The position numbers and the translations under genes were made by a program. DNA of 64,000 nucleotides from the NCBI RefSeq assembly GCF_002214365.1, contig NZ_CP014854.1, positions 806,001 to 870,000 of the forward strand, written 5' to 3'. Below are positions 18,902 through 27,684 of the stretch, in pieces. Below the pieces are notes generated by a model. The model searched no databases. It was not told the origin of the DNA and saw only the letters and a list, made by a program, of their open reading frames with translations. Source of the DNA: Thermococcus celer Vu 13 = JCM 8558. GTDB taxonomy: Archaea; Methanobacteriota_B; Thermococci; Thermococcales; Thermococcaceae. Position 1 is the first letter of the stretch; each line of letters starts with the position of its first letter.

Positions 18902-19354
18902 ATGCGAACGGGTTTGGACGACGTTGACAGGAAGATCCTCTCCATCCTCCAGAAGAACAGCAGAACTCCCCTGAGGGAGATATCCAGGGAGGTTAACCTC
19001 GCCGAATCCACGATTTATGAGAGGATTAAAAAGCTGAAGGAGAGGGGCGTAATAAAGAAGTTCACCGTTATACTCGACCCGGATTCTCTGGGCTTCGGCA
19101 TCCTGGCGTTCATACTGATAAAGGCGAAGGCCGGGAAGTACTCCACCGTCGCCTCTGAGCTCAAGAAGTACCCCGAGATAGTTGAGGTATACGAGACCAC
19201 CGGGGACTACGACATGCTCGTGAAGATAAGAACCCGGGGAAGCGAGGAACTGAACGATTTCCTCGACAGGATAGGGGAGATAGAGGGCGTTGAGGCCACC
19301 CACACCATGGTCGTCCTCAAGGTTCACAGGGAGACCACCGAGCTTCCAATCTGA
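18902..19354 (+). CDS. Lrp/AsnC-family regulator, FL11-like
   Basis: A 150-residue feast/famine regulatory protein: N-terminal helix-turn-helix (about 5-60, ISREVNLAESTIYERIKKL) and C-terminal RAM ligand-binding domain (about 65-145). It matches Pyrococcus OT3 FL11 closely along its length, including VYETTGDYDMLVKIRT, THTMVVLK and the C-terminal TTELPI. FL11 senses lysine and represses many genes under rich conditions. ATG 18902 is taken as start, aligning with FL11, with GGTGAT four bases upstream; GTG and ATG codons just before it fall in that sequence. Confidence 0.88.
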   Translation: MRTGLDDVDRKILSILQKNSRTPLREISREVNLAESTIYERIKKLKERGVIKKFTVILDPDSLGFGILAFILIKAKAGKYSTVASELKKYPEIVEVYETTGDYDMLVKIRTRGSEELNDFLDRIGEIEGVEATHTMVVLKVHRETTELPI

Positions 19355-19427
19355 CCATTTATGTCCAAAAAGGTTTATAAGTGTGCCATTTCCATTTCTC
19401 TCTGATCGTTACTATGGGGGTGTTGCT

Positions 19428-19928
19428 ATGAAGGTGCTGTTTCTCAGCGCGGACGGTTTTGAGGACCTGGAGCTTATCTACCCCCTCCACAGGCTGAAGG
19501 AGGAGGGCCACGAGGTCTACGTCGCGAGCTTCGAGCGTGGAAAGATAACGGGAAAGCACGGCTACTCCGTGGAGGTTCAGCTCTCCTTCGATGAGGTTGA
19601 CCCGGACGAGTTCGATGCCCTCGTTCTGCCCGGCGGTAGGGCGCCCGAGGTGGTCAGGCTCAACGAGAAGGCGGTTGCGATAGTCAGGGCTATGTTCGAG
19701 GCCGGAAAGCCGGTTGCGAGCATCTGCCACGGGCCGCAGGTTCTCATCTCCGCGGGAGTGCTGAAGGGGAGGAAGGGAACGAGTACGATAACCATCAGGG
19801 ACGACGTCATCAACGCCGGCGCGGAGTGGGTCAACGAGGAGGTAGTGGTGGACGGTAACTGGGTTAGCTCGAGGCACCCCGGGGACCTCCACGCCTGGAT
19901 GAGGGAGTTCGTGAGGCTCCTCCGCTGA
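19428..19928 (+). CDS. pfpI: Intracellular protease/glyoxalase PfpI (DJ-1 superfamily)
   Basis: A 166-residue DJ-1/PfpI protein almost colinear with P. furiosus PfpI. The nucleophile Cys100 sits in the SICHGP elbow with His101 beside it, and Glu74 is in GGRAPE. Family members form hexameric intracellular proteases or act as deglycase/glyoxalase III. ATG 19428 follows GGGGGTG. A TATA box (GGTTTATAAG, near 19371-19380) supports a separate promoter. Downstream of residue 118 the sequence STITIRDD differs from the tyrosine-containing loop of P. furiosus, so the nearby accessory active-site Tyr appears absent. Confidence 0.92.
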   Translation: MKVLFLSADGFEDLELIYPLHRLKEEGHEVYVASFERGKITGKHGYSVEVQLSFDEVDPDEFDALVLPGGRAPEVVRLNEKAVAIVRAMFEAGKPVASICHGPQVLISAGVLKGRKGTSTITIRDDVINAGAEWVNEEVVVDGNWVSSRHPGDLHAWMREFVRLLR

Positions 19929-19996
19929 CCTCTAACCATTTATTTTTGGCTCCCGTTTTGAGGCGTCGACCCCTCTGTGAAGATTTGGTGGTGTGA

Positions 19997-20923
19997 ATGA
20001 ACCGCTGGAAGATCGTGAGGGCGTTCACCCTGGGGCCGTTGCTCGAGGCGACCGTTCCGAAGCCGGGCAACGTGAACCGCCACCGGGACTTCGAGGACCT
20101 GACGCTCTACAACTTCCTGTTCGCCGATACCGCCGTCGTCGGGGTTTACTACGAGGCCGTGAAGACGGCGGAGCTGTTAAGGAAGGGGGTTCTGTCCTTC
20201 AACGAGGCCGGTCTTGGGGAGCTGATAAAGAGGGCCGTTGCGGCGTCGCGCGAGGCCCAGGACGCGAACCCGAACTTCGGGGTTGTAGCCCTCTCCGTTC
20301 CGCTCGTAATGGGGCTGGCCCTCGGCAGGAACATGCTCGATGCCCGGGAGAAGGCGAGGCTCCTGATAGAGGAATCGACCGTCCGCGACAGCATGGAACT
20401 CTACCGGGCGATAAGACTGGCCAGCCCGAAGGGGATTCCGGGCGGCGTTAAGTACGACGTTTACAGCGAGGAATCCTTCAAGGAGCTTTTCCGGGATGGC
20501 ATCAACCTCGCGAGGCTCGCGGAGATGAGCTGCGAGCGGGAGTTGATATTCTGCGAGTGGCTCAACGGCTACGAGCTTAGCTACTCCACCTTCGGGCGGC
20601 TCTACGAGCTGATAAAGGAGCTTCCCCTTGAGGAAGCCGTCGTGAGGGCCTTCATCGAGCTCCTGAGCGAGAACCTCGACACGCTGATAGTCAGGAAGGC
20701 CGGCGTTGAAGAGGCCAGGCTCGTTCGGGAGAAGGCGAGGGGAGTCCTCAGCGGGGAGCTCGGCATCGAGGAGTTCGACTCCTTCATGTACGAGAAAGGT
20801 GATCTAAGAAACCCCGGCAGTCTCGCGGATATTATGGCGGTCGCGCTCAGTCTCCTCGTTCTGCGGGGGCTGAGGATGGAGGTGAGAAACGGAAGGGCCT
20901 GGGGGGTTATAGGACGACCCTGA
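19997..20923 (+). CDS. CitG/MdcB-like triphosphoribosyl-dephospho-CoA synthase family protein
   Basis: A 308-residue all-helical protein of the CitG family (ATP:dephospho-CoA triphosphoribosyltransferase). Diagnostic segments are EATVPKPGNVNRHRDF near the N terminus and RNPGSLADIMAVAL near the C terminus. In bacteria the enzyme makes the prosthetic group precursor for citrate lyase or malonate decarboxylase; neither is in this window, so the archaeal role is open and may be a different triphosphoribosyl transfer. Its 3' end overlaps the convergent DUF1884-like gene by 17 bases. Confidence 0.8.
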   Translation: MNRWKIVRAFTLGPLLEATVPKPGNVNRHRDFEDLTLYNFLFADTAVVGVYYEAVKTAELLRKGVLSFNEAGLGELIKRAVAASREAQDANPNFGVVALSVPLVMGLALGRNMLDAREKARLLIEESTVRDSMELYRAIRLASPKGIPGGVKYDVYSEESFKELFRDGINLARLAEMSCERELIFCEWLNGYELSYSTFGRLYELIKELPLEEAVVRAFIELLSENLDTLIVRKAGVEEARLVREKARGVLSGELGIEEFDSFMYEKGDLRNPGSLADIMAVALSLLVLRGLRMEVRNGRAWGVIGRP

Positions 20924-21203
20924 ACCTCTTCGCGCCCCCAGGACCGAGACCGATGGCTTTGCTGTCTATCACCACCGCATCGCCCCCGAGCTCTTCAACA
21001 ACCCTCACCCTAAGCCCGGACAGCTCGGAGACCTCCTCCTCACCACCGAACTCTTCGTTGACCTGCTCCCTGACGAACTCGTAGGCCTCCCTTCCGAAGA
21101 GCACCACGTCGGGCTCGTAGCCGTCGAGCCTCAGCTCGTTCGCCTTCTCCTCCACCGAACTCAGGACACGAATCAGGTCGCCGCGCACCTTGAACACCAC
21201 CAT
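20907..21203 (-). CDS. DUF1884-family protein (PF0899-like)
   Basis: A 98-residue protein resembling the structurally solved but uncharacterised P. furiosus PF0899: RGDLIRVLSSVEEKANEL, then VVLFGREAY and LGGDAVVIDSKAIGLGPG. No catalytic motif is apparent. The start ATG at 21203 begins MVVFKVRGDL. It is convergent with, and overlaps, the CitG-like gene. Function unknown; restricted mainly to Thermococcales as far as is known. Confidence 0.72.
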   Translation of the reverse strand: MVVFKVRGDLIRVLSSVEEKANELRLDGYEPDVVLFGREAYEFVREQVNEEFGGEEEVSELSGLRVRVVEELGGDAVVIDSKAIGLGPGGAKRFRVVL

Positions 21204-21233
21204 TCGTTGGATTGGATGGATATTAAACTTTCC

Positions 21234-21875
21234 CTAAAGCCCGAAGGCACCTTTTATGCCGTTTATCATCATCTGAACGGCCATCGAGGTAAGTATGAGG
21301 CCCATCATCCTGGTCATGGCTTTGATCCCGACCCTGCCGAGCCTCCGCTGTATTCTTCCAGAGGAGCAGAGGACGAGCCAGACAGTAACGCCTATCGCGA
21401 GGATGCTCGCTATCACCGTGGCCTTCCCGGGGATGTCCGTGCTCCGGGCCATGTAGAGCATGACGGTGGTTATCGCACCGGGGCCGGAGATGAGGGGTAT
21501 GGCGAGGGGGATTATGGCCACCTCCTCGAGGGTTACCGCCTCCCCACCGAACTCCTCCGTCTCCTCCCTGCTTATCTTCACCGTGGAGATACTGCCGGAG
21601 AGCATCTCCATGGCCATCTTGAAGAGCAGTACCCCGCCGGCTATCGCGAAGGCGTTCACGCTCGACCCGAAGAACTCAAATATCCACTCCCCCACGAGGG
21701 CGAAGAGAACGAGGGTTACGACGACGGTCAACGCGGTCTTCCTCGCTATCTCGCGTCTTTCCTCCCTGCCCAGGTCGTGGGTAACGCCGAGAAAAACCGG
21801 AACGGCCCCGATGGGGTTGGTTATGGCGAAGAGGCCACCGTAGAGCAGAACGAAGTACTTGAGATACCAGAGCAA
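21234..21875 (-). CDS. snatA: MarC/SnatA-family amino acid transporter-like membrane protein
   Basis: A 213-residue membrane protein with six hydrophobic helices in two repeats. ITNPIGAVPVFLG near the N terminus and IPLAIPLISGPGAITTVMLY in the second half are the MarC family signatures. A Thermococcus relative, SnatA, transports neutral amino acids such as glycine. Start ATG 21875 is followed directly by the first helix. It is upstream of the DUF1884-like gene on the same strand, 31 bases apart. Confidence 0.88.
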   Translation of the reverse strand: MLWYLKYFVLLYGGLFAITNPIGAVPVFLGVTHDLGREERREIARKTALTVVVTLVLFALVGEWIFEFFGSSVNAFAIAGGVLLFKMAMEMLSGSISTVKISREETEEFGGEAVTLEEVAIIPLAIPLISGPGAITTVMLYMARSTDIPGKATVIASILAIGVTVWLVLCSSGRIQRRLGRVGIKAMTRMMGLILTSMAVQMMINGIKGAFGL

Positions 21876-21914
21876 GGTATCACCCCGAACGATAGGTAAA
21901 GGGAAGCTAAAAGG

Positions 21915-22331
21915 TTATCCCCTGACCACCTCGAAGGAGTAGGTGAGCTCGGCGCCGCTGAGCTTTACGTGGGCCGAGGCGGAGCAGTACTTGTCCTGGC
22001 TCAGCTCTATCGCCCTCCTGGCCTTCTCCTCGTTCACGTCACCGTATATCCTGTAGTGAATGTGAACCTTCCTGTATATCCTCGGGTGCTCCTCCCGCCT
22101 CTCCCCGCTTATCTCGACCTCGAGGTTCTCTATAGGCTCGCGCATCTTCTGGAGTATCATGACGACGTCGTAGGCGGTGCACCCGGCGACGCTCATGAGG
22201 AGGAGCCTCATCGGACTTATCCCGCCGTCCCCGAGGATCACGGCGCAGTTATCACCATCTATCCTCCCGATGAACTGGGTTCCCCCGGTCCACTTCACCC
22301 TTCCCTTTATCTCGTCCCCCACCTGCTTCAC
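21915..22331 (-). CDS. OsmC family protein
   Basis: A 138-residue OsmC/Ohr-fold protein. The two conserved cysteines of the family are present in SVAGCTAYDVVMIL (about residue 51) and KYCSASAHVKLSG. Related proteins reduce organic hydroperoxides with dithiols. Here the archaeal subgroup's substrate is not known. The gene is leftward, 40 bases before the SnatA-like gene, and its start region abuts the divergent radical SAM gene. Confidence 0.87.
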   Translation of the reverse strand: MKQVGDEIKGRVKWTGGTQFIGRIDGDNCAVILGDGGISPMRLLLMSVAGCTAYDVVMILQKMREPIENLEVEISGERREEHPRIYRKVHIHYRIYGDVNEEKARRAIELSQDKYCSASAHVKLSGAELTYSFEVVRG

Positions 22332-22375
22332 CTCTCAGGGGGAAGGGCAATCCCTTTTAAGGCCTTTTCGTAGGA

Positions 22376-23224
22376 ATGAACATGTACATCCGGCCCTTCG
22401 ACCCCTGGAAGTCGAAGCTCTGCACCTGCCCCTTCAAGTACACGCTGAACGTCTACACCGGCTGCGACCACGCCTGCGTCTACTGCTACATAACGGCCTA
22501 CATCCCCAACGCCTTCAGGGTCAGAACCAAGGAGGGCCTTCTGCCGAAGCTTGAGGGGGAACTCAGGAGGTTCGATAAGCGCTACATAATAGCCCTCTCC
22601 TACTCCTCCGACCCGTATCCGACGGTGGAGCGCGAGCTGGGGATAACGCGGAGCGTTCTCGAGCTGTTCAGGAGGCATGATGTCAGGTGCATGATACTCA
22701 CGAAGTCCGACGTATTCGAGCGCGATATAGACCTCCTGAGCGAACTCAGGTGCGCCGTCGGGATAACCGTGACCACGGTGGACGAGCGGAAGGCAAAGCT
22801 TCTGGAGCCGAACGCACCCTCACCCAGAGCAAGGATAAGGGCCCTGAAGAAGGCGAAGGAGGCCGGCATTCCGGTTTACACCCGAATAGACCCGATAATC
22901 CCTTTCTACACGTGGGAGGATTTTGACGAGACGCTCGAGGCCCTCGACTTCGTAGAGCACGTAACCGTCTCCACGCTGAAGCTCAGACCTGACTCAAAGA
23001 AGCGCATGTTCGCCAAGTTCCCGGAACTCATGAAAAGGCTGTGGCCGCTCTACGGGAGGGGTGAGCGGATAGGCGGCTATTACTACCTGCCGCGCGAGCT
23101 CAGATTTGAGATCCTTAGGGAGGCCGAGAAAAAGATACTGGAGAGGGACATCACGTTTGGCTCGTGTCGGGAGGGCTATCACTCGTTTCCAACGTGTGAC
23201 GGTTCTCATCTCGTTCCCCTGTGA
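22376..23224 (+). CDS. Radical SAM protein (SPL-like)
   Basis: A 282-residue radical SAM protein with the cluster motif CDHACVYCY near residues 35-43, preceded by NVYTGC, typical of the spore-photoproduct-lyase-like archaeal group. GITVTTVDERKAKLLEPNAPSP and YTRIDPIIPF are conserved in that group. The product is unknown; a DNA or tRNA repair/modification role is only a family guess. Its last 74 bases overlap the convergent GATase-like gene on the opposite strand. Confidence 0.85.
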   Translation: MNMYIRPFDPWKSKLCTCPFKYTLNVYTGCDHACVYCYITAYIPNAFRVRTKEGLLPKLEGELRRFDKRYIIALSYSSDPYPTVERELGITRSVLELFRRHDVRCMILTKSDVFERDIDLLSELRCAVGITVTTVDERKAKLLEPNAPSPRARIRALKKAKEAGIPVYTRIDPIIPFYTWEDFDETLEALDFVEHVTVSTLKLRPDSKKRMFAKFPELMKRLWPLYGRGERIGGYYYLPRELRFEILREAEKKILERDITFGSCREGYHSFPTCDGSHLVPL

Positions 23225-23996
23225 GCCCCTCCCTGAGTTCGGCATCTACCTCGAGCTTCTCCATCTCGAGCTTCTTCATACGGTAGTCGGCGGCGGCCCT
23301 CACGAACGCCTCGAAGACCCTCCTCATCTCGGACAGGTACTCGGGCTGCCACTGGAGACCGAGCACGAAACCCTCCGTTCCCTCGATGGCTTCTATAAGG
23401 CCGTCCACGGCGTAGGCCACTGGTTTTATCCCCTCACCGACCTTCTTTACTGCCTGGTGGTGGAAGCTGTTGACCTGGAGGTAGACCTCGTTCGTCCCGT
23501 TGATGTCCAGTTCCTCCTTAAGTATCTCGTAGAGCCTCGAGCTGGTCTTTATCCTGATCCCGTGAACCCTCTGACTCGGCCCCACCAGTTTGATGTCCCA
23601 ATCGTGCTTTATCGCCTTCGGGATGTCCTTCAGATCCTGGTAGAGCGTCCCACCGAGGGCCACGTTTATCACGTGCATCCCGCGGGAGATGCCGAGTACG
23701 GGAACCCCCATCTCAACGGCCTTCCTGACGAGGCTTATCTCGAACTCGTCCCTCTCCACGTCAACGTACTTTATGGCGCTTGAGGGATCCTCGCCGTAGA
23801 AGTATGGATGAACGTCCGGGCCCTCTATCAGGAGCACCCCGTCCACGTGCTCGAGAACCTCCTCGGGGGAGGAACCAACCTTGAAAACCGCAGGCATGCC
23901 ACCGGCTTCGAGTATCTTTTCGACGTGCCGTCCGTCCAGAAAAAGCCTGTTCGTTGAGGGATCCATCTGTCCGATTATACCTATCAGTGGCCTCAT
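23151..23996 (-). CDS. GATase1-like (PuuD/peptidase C26) protein lacking catalytic Cys and His
   Basis: A 281-residue class I glutamine amidotransferase-like protein of the gamma-glutamyl-GABA hydrolase group. The nucleophile elbow reads PVLGISRGMH, with Ser104 where the family has Cys (codon TCC), and the usual WHPE reads WQPE, with Gln217 in place of His (codon CAG); only Glu219 remains of the triad. It is therefore probably not a Cys hydrolase and may be a binding or regulatory pseudoenzyme. The last 36 or so residues are charged and atypical, and their coding sequence overlaps the convergent radical SAM gene. Start ATG 23996 is clear. Confidence 0.82.
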   Translation of the reverse strand: MRPLIGIIGQMDPSTNRLFLDGRHVEKILEAGGMPAVFKVGSSPEEVLEHVDGVLLIEGPDVHPYFYGEDPSSAIKYVDVERDEFEISLVRKAVEMGVPVLGISRGMHVINVALGGTLYQDLKDIPKAIKHDWDIKLVGPSQRVHGIRIKTSSRLYEILKEELDINGTNEVYLQVNSFHHQAVKKVGEGIKPVAYAVDGLIEAIEGTEGFVLGLQWQPEYLSEMRRVFEAFVRAAADYRMKKLEMEKLEVDAELREGLTGERDENRHTLETSDSPPDTSQT

Positions 23997-24059
23997 GAGT
24001 ATTCACCACGTAGCGATACGCCCATAAGGATAAAAAGCTTTGCAAGAAGGGAAAAGAAG

Positions 24060-25331
24060 TCAGGCCTTAAGGGCCCTTATCTCTTCCTCGATGACCTCCG
24101 CGAGCCTCTTAACGCCCTCGCGTATGGTCTCCTCCGGCACGTAGGTGAAGTTGAGGCGCATGGTGTTCTTCACGTCGCGGTGGGCGAAGAACGCCTCACC
24201 CGGAACGTAGGCCACGCCTTTCTTTATGGCCTTTTCCGCCATGAGCTTGGTGTCTATCCCCTCGGGCAGGGTGACCCAGATGAACATTCCCCCATCGGGC
24301 TTCGTCCACTTAACCCCCTCGGGCATGTACTCCTCGAGGGCCTCGAGCATCGCGTCCCTCCTCGGCCTGTAGAACTCTATGACCTTCGGAAGGTGCCTGT
24401 CGAGGTGCCCATCGGCCACGTACTTCCAGGCCATGACCTGCCCGAAGGTGTTGGCGCAGAGGTCGACGGCCTGCTTGGCTATCTCTATCTTCCTGATGAA
24501 GTGCGGCTCTCCTGCTATCCATCCCAGCCTGAGCCCGGGGGCGAATATCTTCGAGAAGGTGCCGAGGTAAAGGACCCGTCCCTCGTCGTCGAAGTGCTTG
24601 ATGGGCGGTACCGGTTCCCCGGAGTAGCGGAGCTCGCTGTAGGGGTTGTCTTCAACGATGAGGAAGTCGTACTCGCTTGCGAGTTCCACAAGCCTCTTCC
24701 TCCTCTCGAGGCTCATCGTAACCCCCGCGGGGTTCTGGAAGGTGGAGACCGTGTAGACGAACTTGACCTTCTTCCCCTGCCTTCTGAGCTCCTCAAGCTT
24801 CTCCTCGAGGAGGTCAACCCTCATGCCGTCGTCGTCCATTGGTATGCTGATGAACTCGGGATCGTAGTACTTGAAGGCGTTGAGGGCCGCGAGGTAGGTG
24901 GGTCCCTCGACGACGACTACGTCGCCGGGGTTTATGAATACCCTGCCTATGAGGTCGAGGGCCTGCTGCGAACCTGCGACTATCATTATCTCGACCTTGC
25001 TGGTCGGGATGTCGTAGCGCTTCTTCATCCAGTCGGCCAGCGCGAGGCGGAGCGGGGTGAAGCCCTTCGTCGTTCCGTACTGGAGGGCCTTGTCCGCGTG
25101 GTGGGCCAGGACATCCTCGGTTATCTCCTTGATGATCTCAACCGGAAACGTCTCGGGGGCGGGGAGACCGCCGGCGAGGGATATGACGTCGCCGGCCTCG
25201 ACGAGCTTGAGGAGCTCCCTTACCTCCGATGCCTTCATATCCAGCGCCTTTTCCGAGAAGTACGACTCGAAATCCAGCGAACCTGAACCCAGCTTGCGCA
25301 TGAGTTTCTCCTCCAATTCCGTTCCCCCCAT
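24060..25331 (-). CDS. PLP-dependent aminotransferase (aromatic/2-aminoadipate type, PH0207-like)
   Basis: A 423-residue fold-type I aminotransferase of the MocR/LysN subgroup. It closely follows P. horikoshii PH0207: KALDMKASEVRELLKLVE, ISLAGGLPAPETFP, the PLP lysine in GTFSKIFAPGLRLGW, and GGMFIWVTLPEGID. Relatives transaminate aromatic amino acids, 2-aminoadipate or branched-chain substrates to 2-oxo acids, which in this order feed ferredoxin oxidoreductases such as the IOR at 35943-38494. A leftward TATA-like CTTTAAGTGTATAGG lies in the 223-base region shared with the divergent R15P isomerase gene. Confidence 0.88.
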   Translation of the reverse strand: MGGTELEEKLMRKLGSGSLDFESYFSEKALDMKASEVRELLKLVEAGDVISLAGGLPAPETFPVEIIKEITEDVLAHHADKALQYGTTKGFTPLRLALADWMKKRYDIPTSKVEIMIVAGSQQALDLIGRVFINPGDVVVVEGPTYLAALNAFKYYDPEFISIPMDDDGMRVDLLEEKLEELRRQGKKVKFVYTVSTFQNPAGVTMSLERRKRLVELASEYDFLIVEDNPYSELRYSGEPVPPIKHFDDEGRVLYLGTFSKIFAPGLRLGWIAGEPHFIRKIEIAKQAVDLCANTFGQVMAWKYVADGHLDRHLPKVIEFYRPRRDAMLEALEEYMPEGVKWTKPDGGMFIWVTLPEGIDTKLMAEKAIKKGVAYVPGEAFFAHRDVKNTMRLNFTYVPEETIREGVKRLAEVIEEEIRALKA

Positions 25332-26523
<1,192 letters not shown>

Positions 26524-26825
26524 AGGAGCCCTTCGAGTCTCTTTCTTTCGTTTTCATCCTGAAGGTTGAGCAAGTACACAACCACCCCTCCCCGTTCCTC
26601 GCCTCCCTACCGCGATATGCATCCCGGGCAAACCTCAGAACAACATCCGAGGTCATCGGGAAAAACTCGGCGAGCTCGGACTGTAGCTTTGGGTGGGGGT
26701 GCATCTCCGAATTTTAGTCATGGTTCTCACTCTCATATCCTCCCGTCCGTGTGAGCGTGGTCGATGAACGTCCAGCGGGCACTAACCTTTTAAACCCCCG
26801 CCCGGAGCACCATTAGGTGAACCTA
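26524..26825. other. Intergenic region with unassigned minus-strand frame
   Basis: No recognised gene. A minus-strand frame from ATG 26704 encodes about 50 residues that look protein-like (PKLQSELAEFFPMTSD, then VVLRFARDAYRGRE) but resemble nothing I can name, and no ribosome-binding site is evident; it may be the remnant of a lost gene. A TATA-like CCTTTTAAACC near 26788-26798 probably serves the phosphoglycerate mutase-like gene. Confidence 0.4.
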
Positions 26826-27539
26826 ATGAGCAAACTCGTTTTGTTGAGGCACGGCGAGAGCATGTGGAACAAACTGAACCTCTTCACCGGATGGGTGGAC
26901 GTGCCGCTGAGCGACCGTGGTATAGAGGAAGCGCTTAGAGCTGGAGAGCTTTTGAAGGACTACAGGTTCGACGTCATATTCACGTCCGAGCTGATAAGGG
27001 CGATTCAGACGGCGATGCTCGTCATGAGCCGGAACCGCTCCGGAGTTCCGAAGGTAATCCACGAGGACGGGAAGATGAAGGAATGGGGCGTCGTTTACGG
27101 AGAACACGGGAAGAACTACGTTCCCGTCTACAAGAGCTGGCACCTGAACGAGCGTTACTACGGAAAGCTCCAGGGCTGGAACAAGGATCACGCGAGGAAA
27201 GTTTACGGGGAGGAGCAGGTCCACCTCTGGCGGAGAAGCTACGACGTAGCGCCGCCCGATGGTGAGAGCCTGAAGGACACCGCCGAGAGGACGGTTCCCT
27301 ACTTCAGGGAGCGGGTAATCCCGGAGCTCGAGAAGGGCAAGAACGTCCTCGTGAGCGCCCACGGGAACAGCCTGCGCTCCATAGTCATGCACATCGAAGG
27401 GCTGACGAAGGAGGAGGTTCTGAGGCTCAACATACCGACGGGGGTCCCACTCGTCTACGAGTACGAGAACGGGGCACTGAGGAGGATCGGCTACCTGAGG
27501 AAGAACGGTTTCGACGACGACCTTCACATCGGGCGATAA
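26826..27539 (+). CDS. dPGM-type phosphoglycerate mutase-like protein
   Basis: A 237-residue histidine phosphatase superfamily member with the features of cofactor-dependent phosphoglycerate mutase: LLRHGESMWN (phospho-acceptor His9), LFTGWVDVPLSDRG, LNERYYGKLQGWNK, and the second His in VSAHGNSLRSIV. It would interconvert 3- and 2-phosphoglycerate. Thermococcales normally use the cofactor-independent ApgM enzyme, so this may be an additional mutase or a phosphatase. ATG 26826 has AGGTGA six bases upstream; GTG 26817 overlaps that sequence. Confidence 0.85.
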   Translation: MSKLVLLRHGESMWNKLNLFTGWVDVPLSDRGIEEALRAGELLKDYRFDVIFTSELIRAIQTAMLVMSRNRSGVPKVIHEDGKMKEWGVVYGEHGKNYVPVYKSWHLNERYYGKLQGWNKDHARKVYGEEQVHLWRRSYDVAPPDGESLKDTAERTVPYFRERVIPELEKGKNVLVSAHGNSLRSIVMHIEGLTKEEVLRLNIPTGVPLVYEYENGALRRIGYLRKNGFDDDLHIGR

Positions 27540-27684
27540 CTTAGGTTTTCCGTGTGTTTCCAACTTTTCTGCTCCCCTTCACCTCCCGGATGAACACCAC
27601 AAAGAGGATTTCAATGGTGTGGCAAGGGTTTAAAACCGCTAACCCTTTTATACTTCCGGGACAAAAGCTGAGAGGGTGATGACG

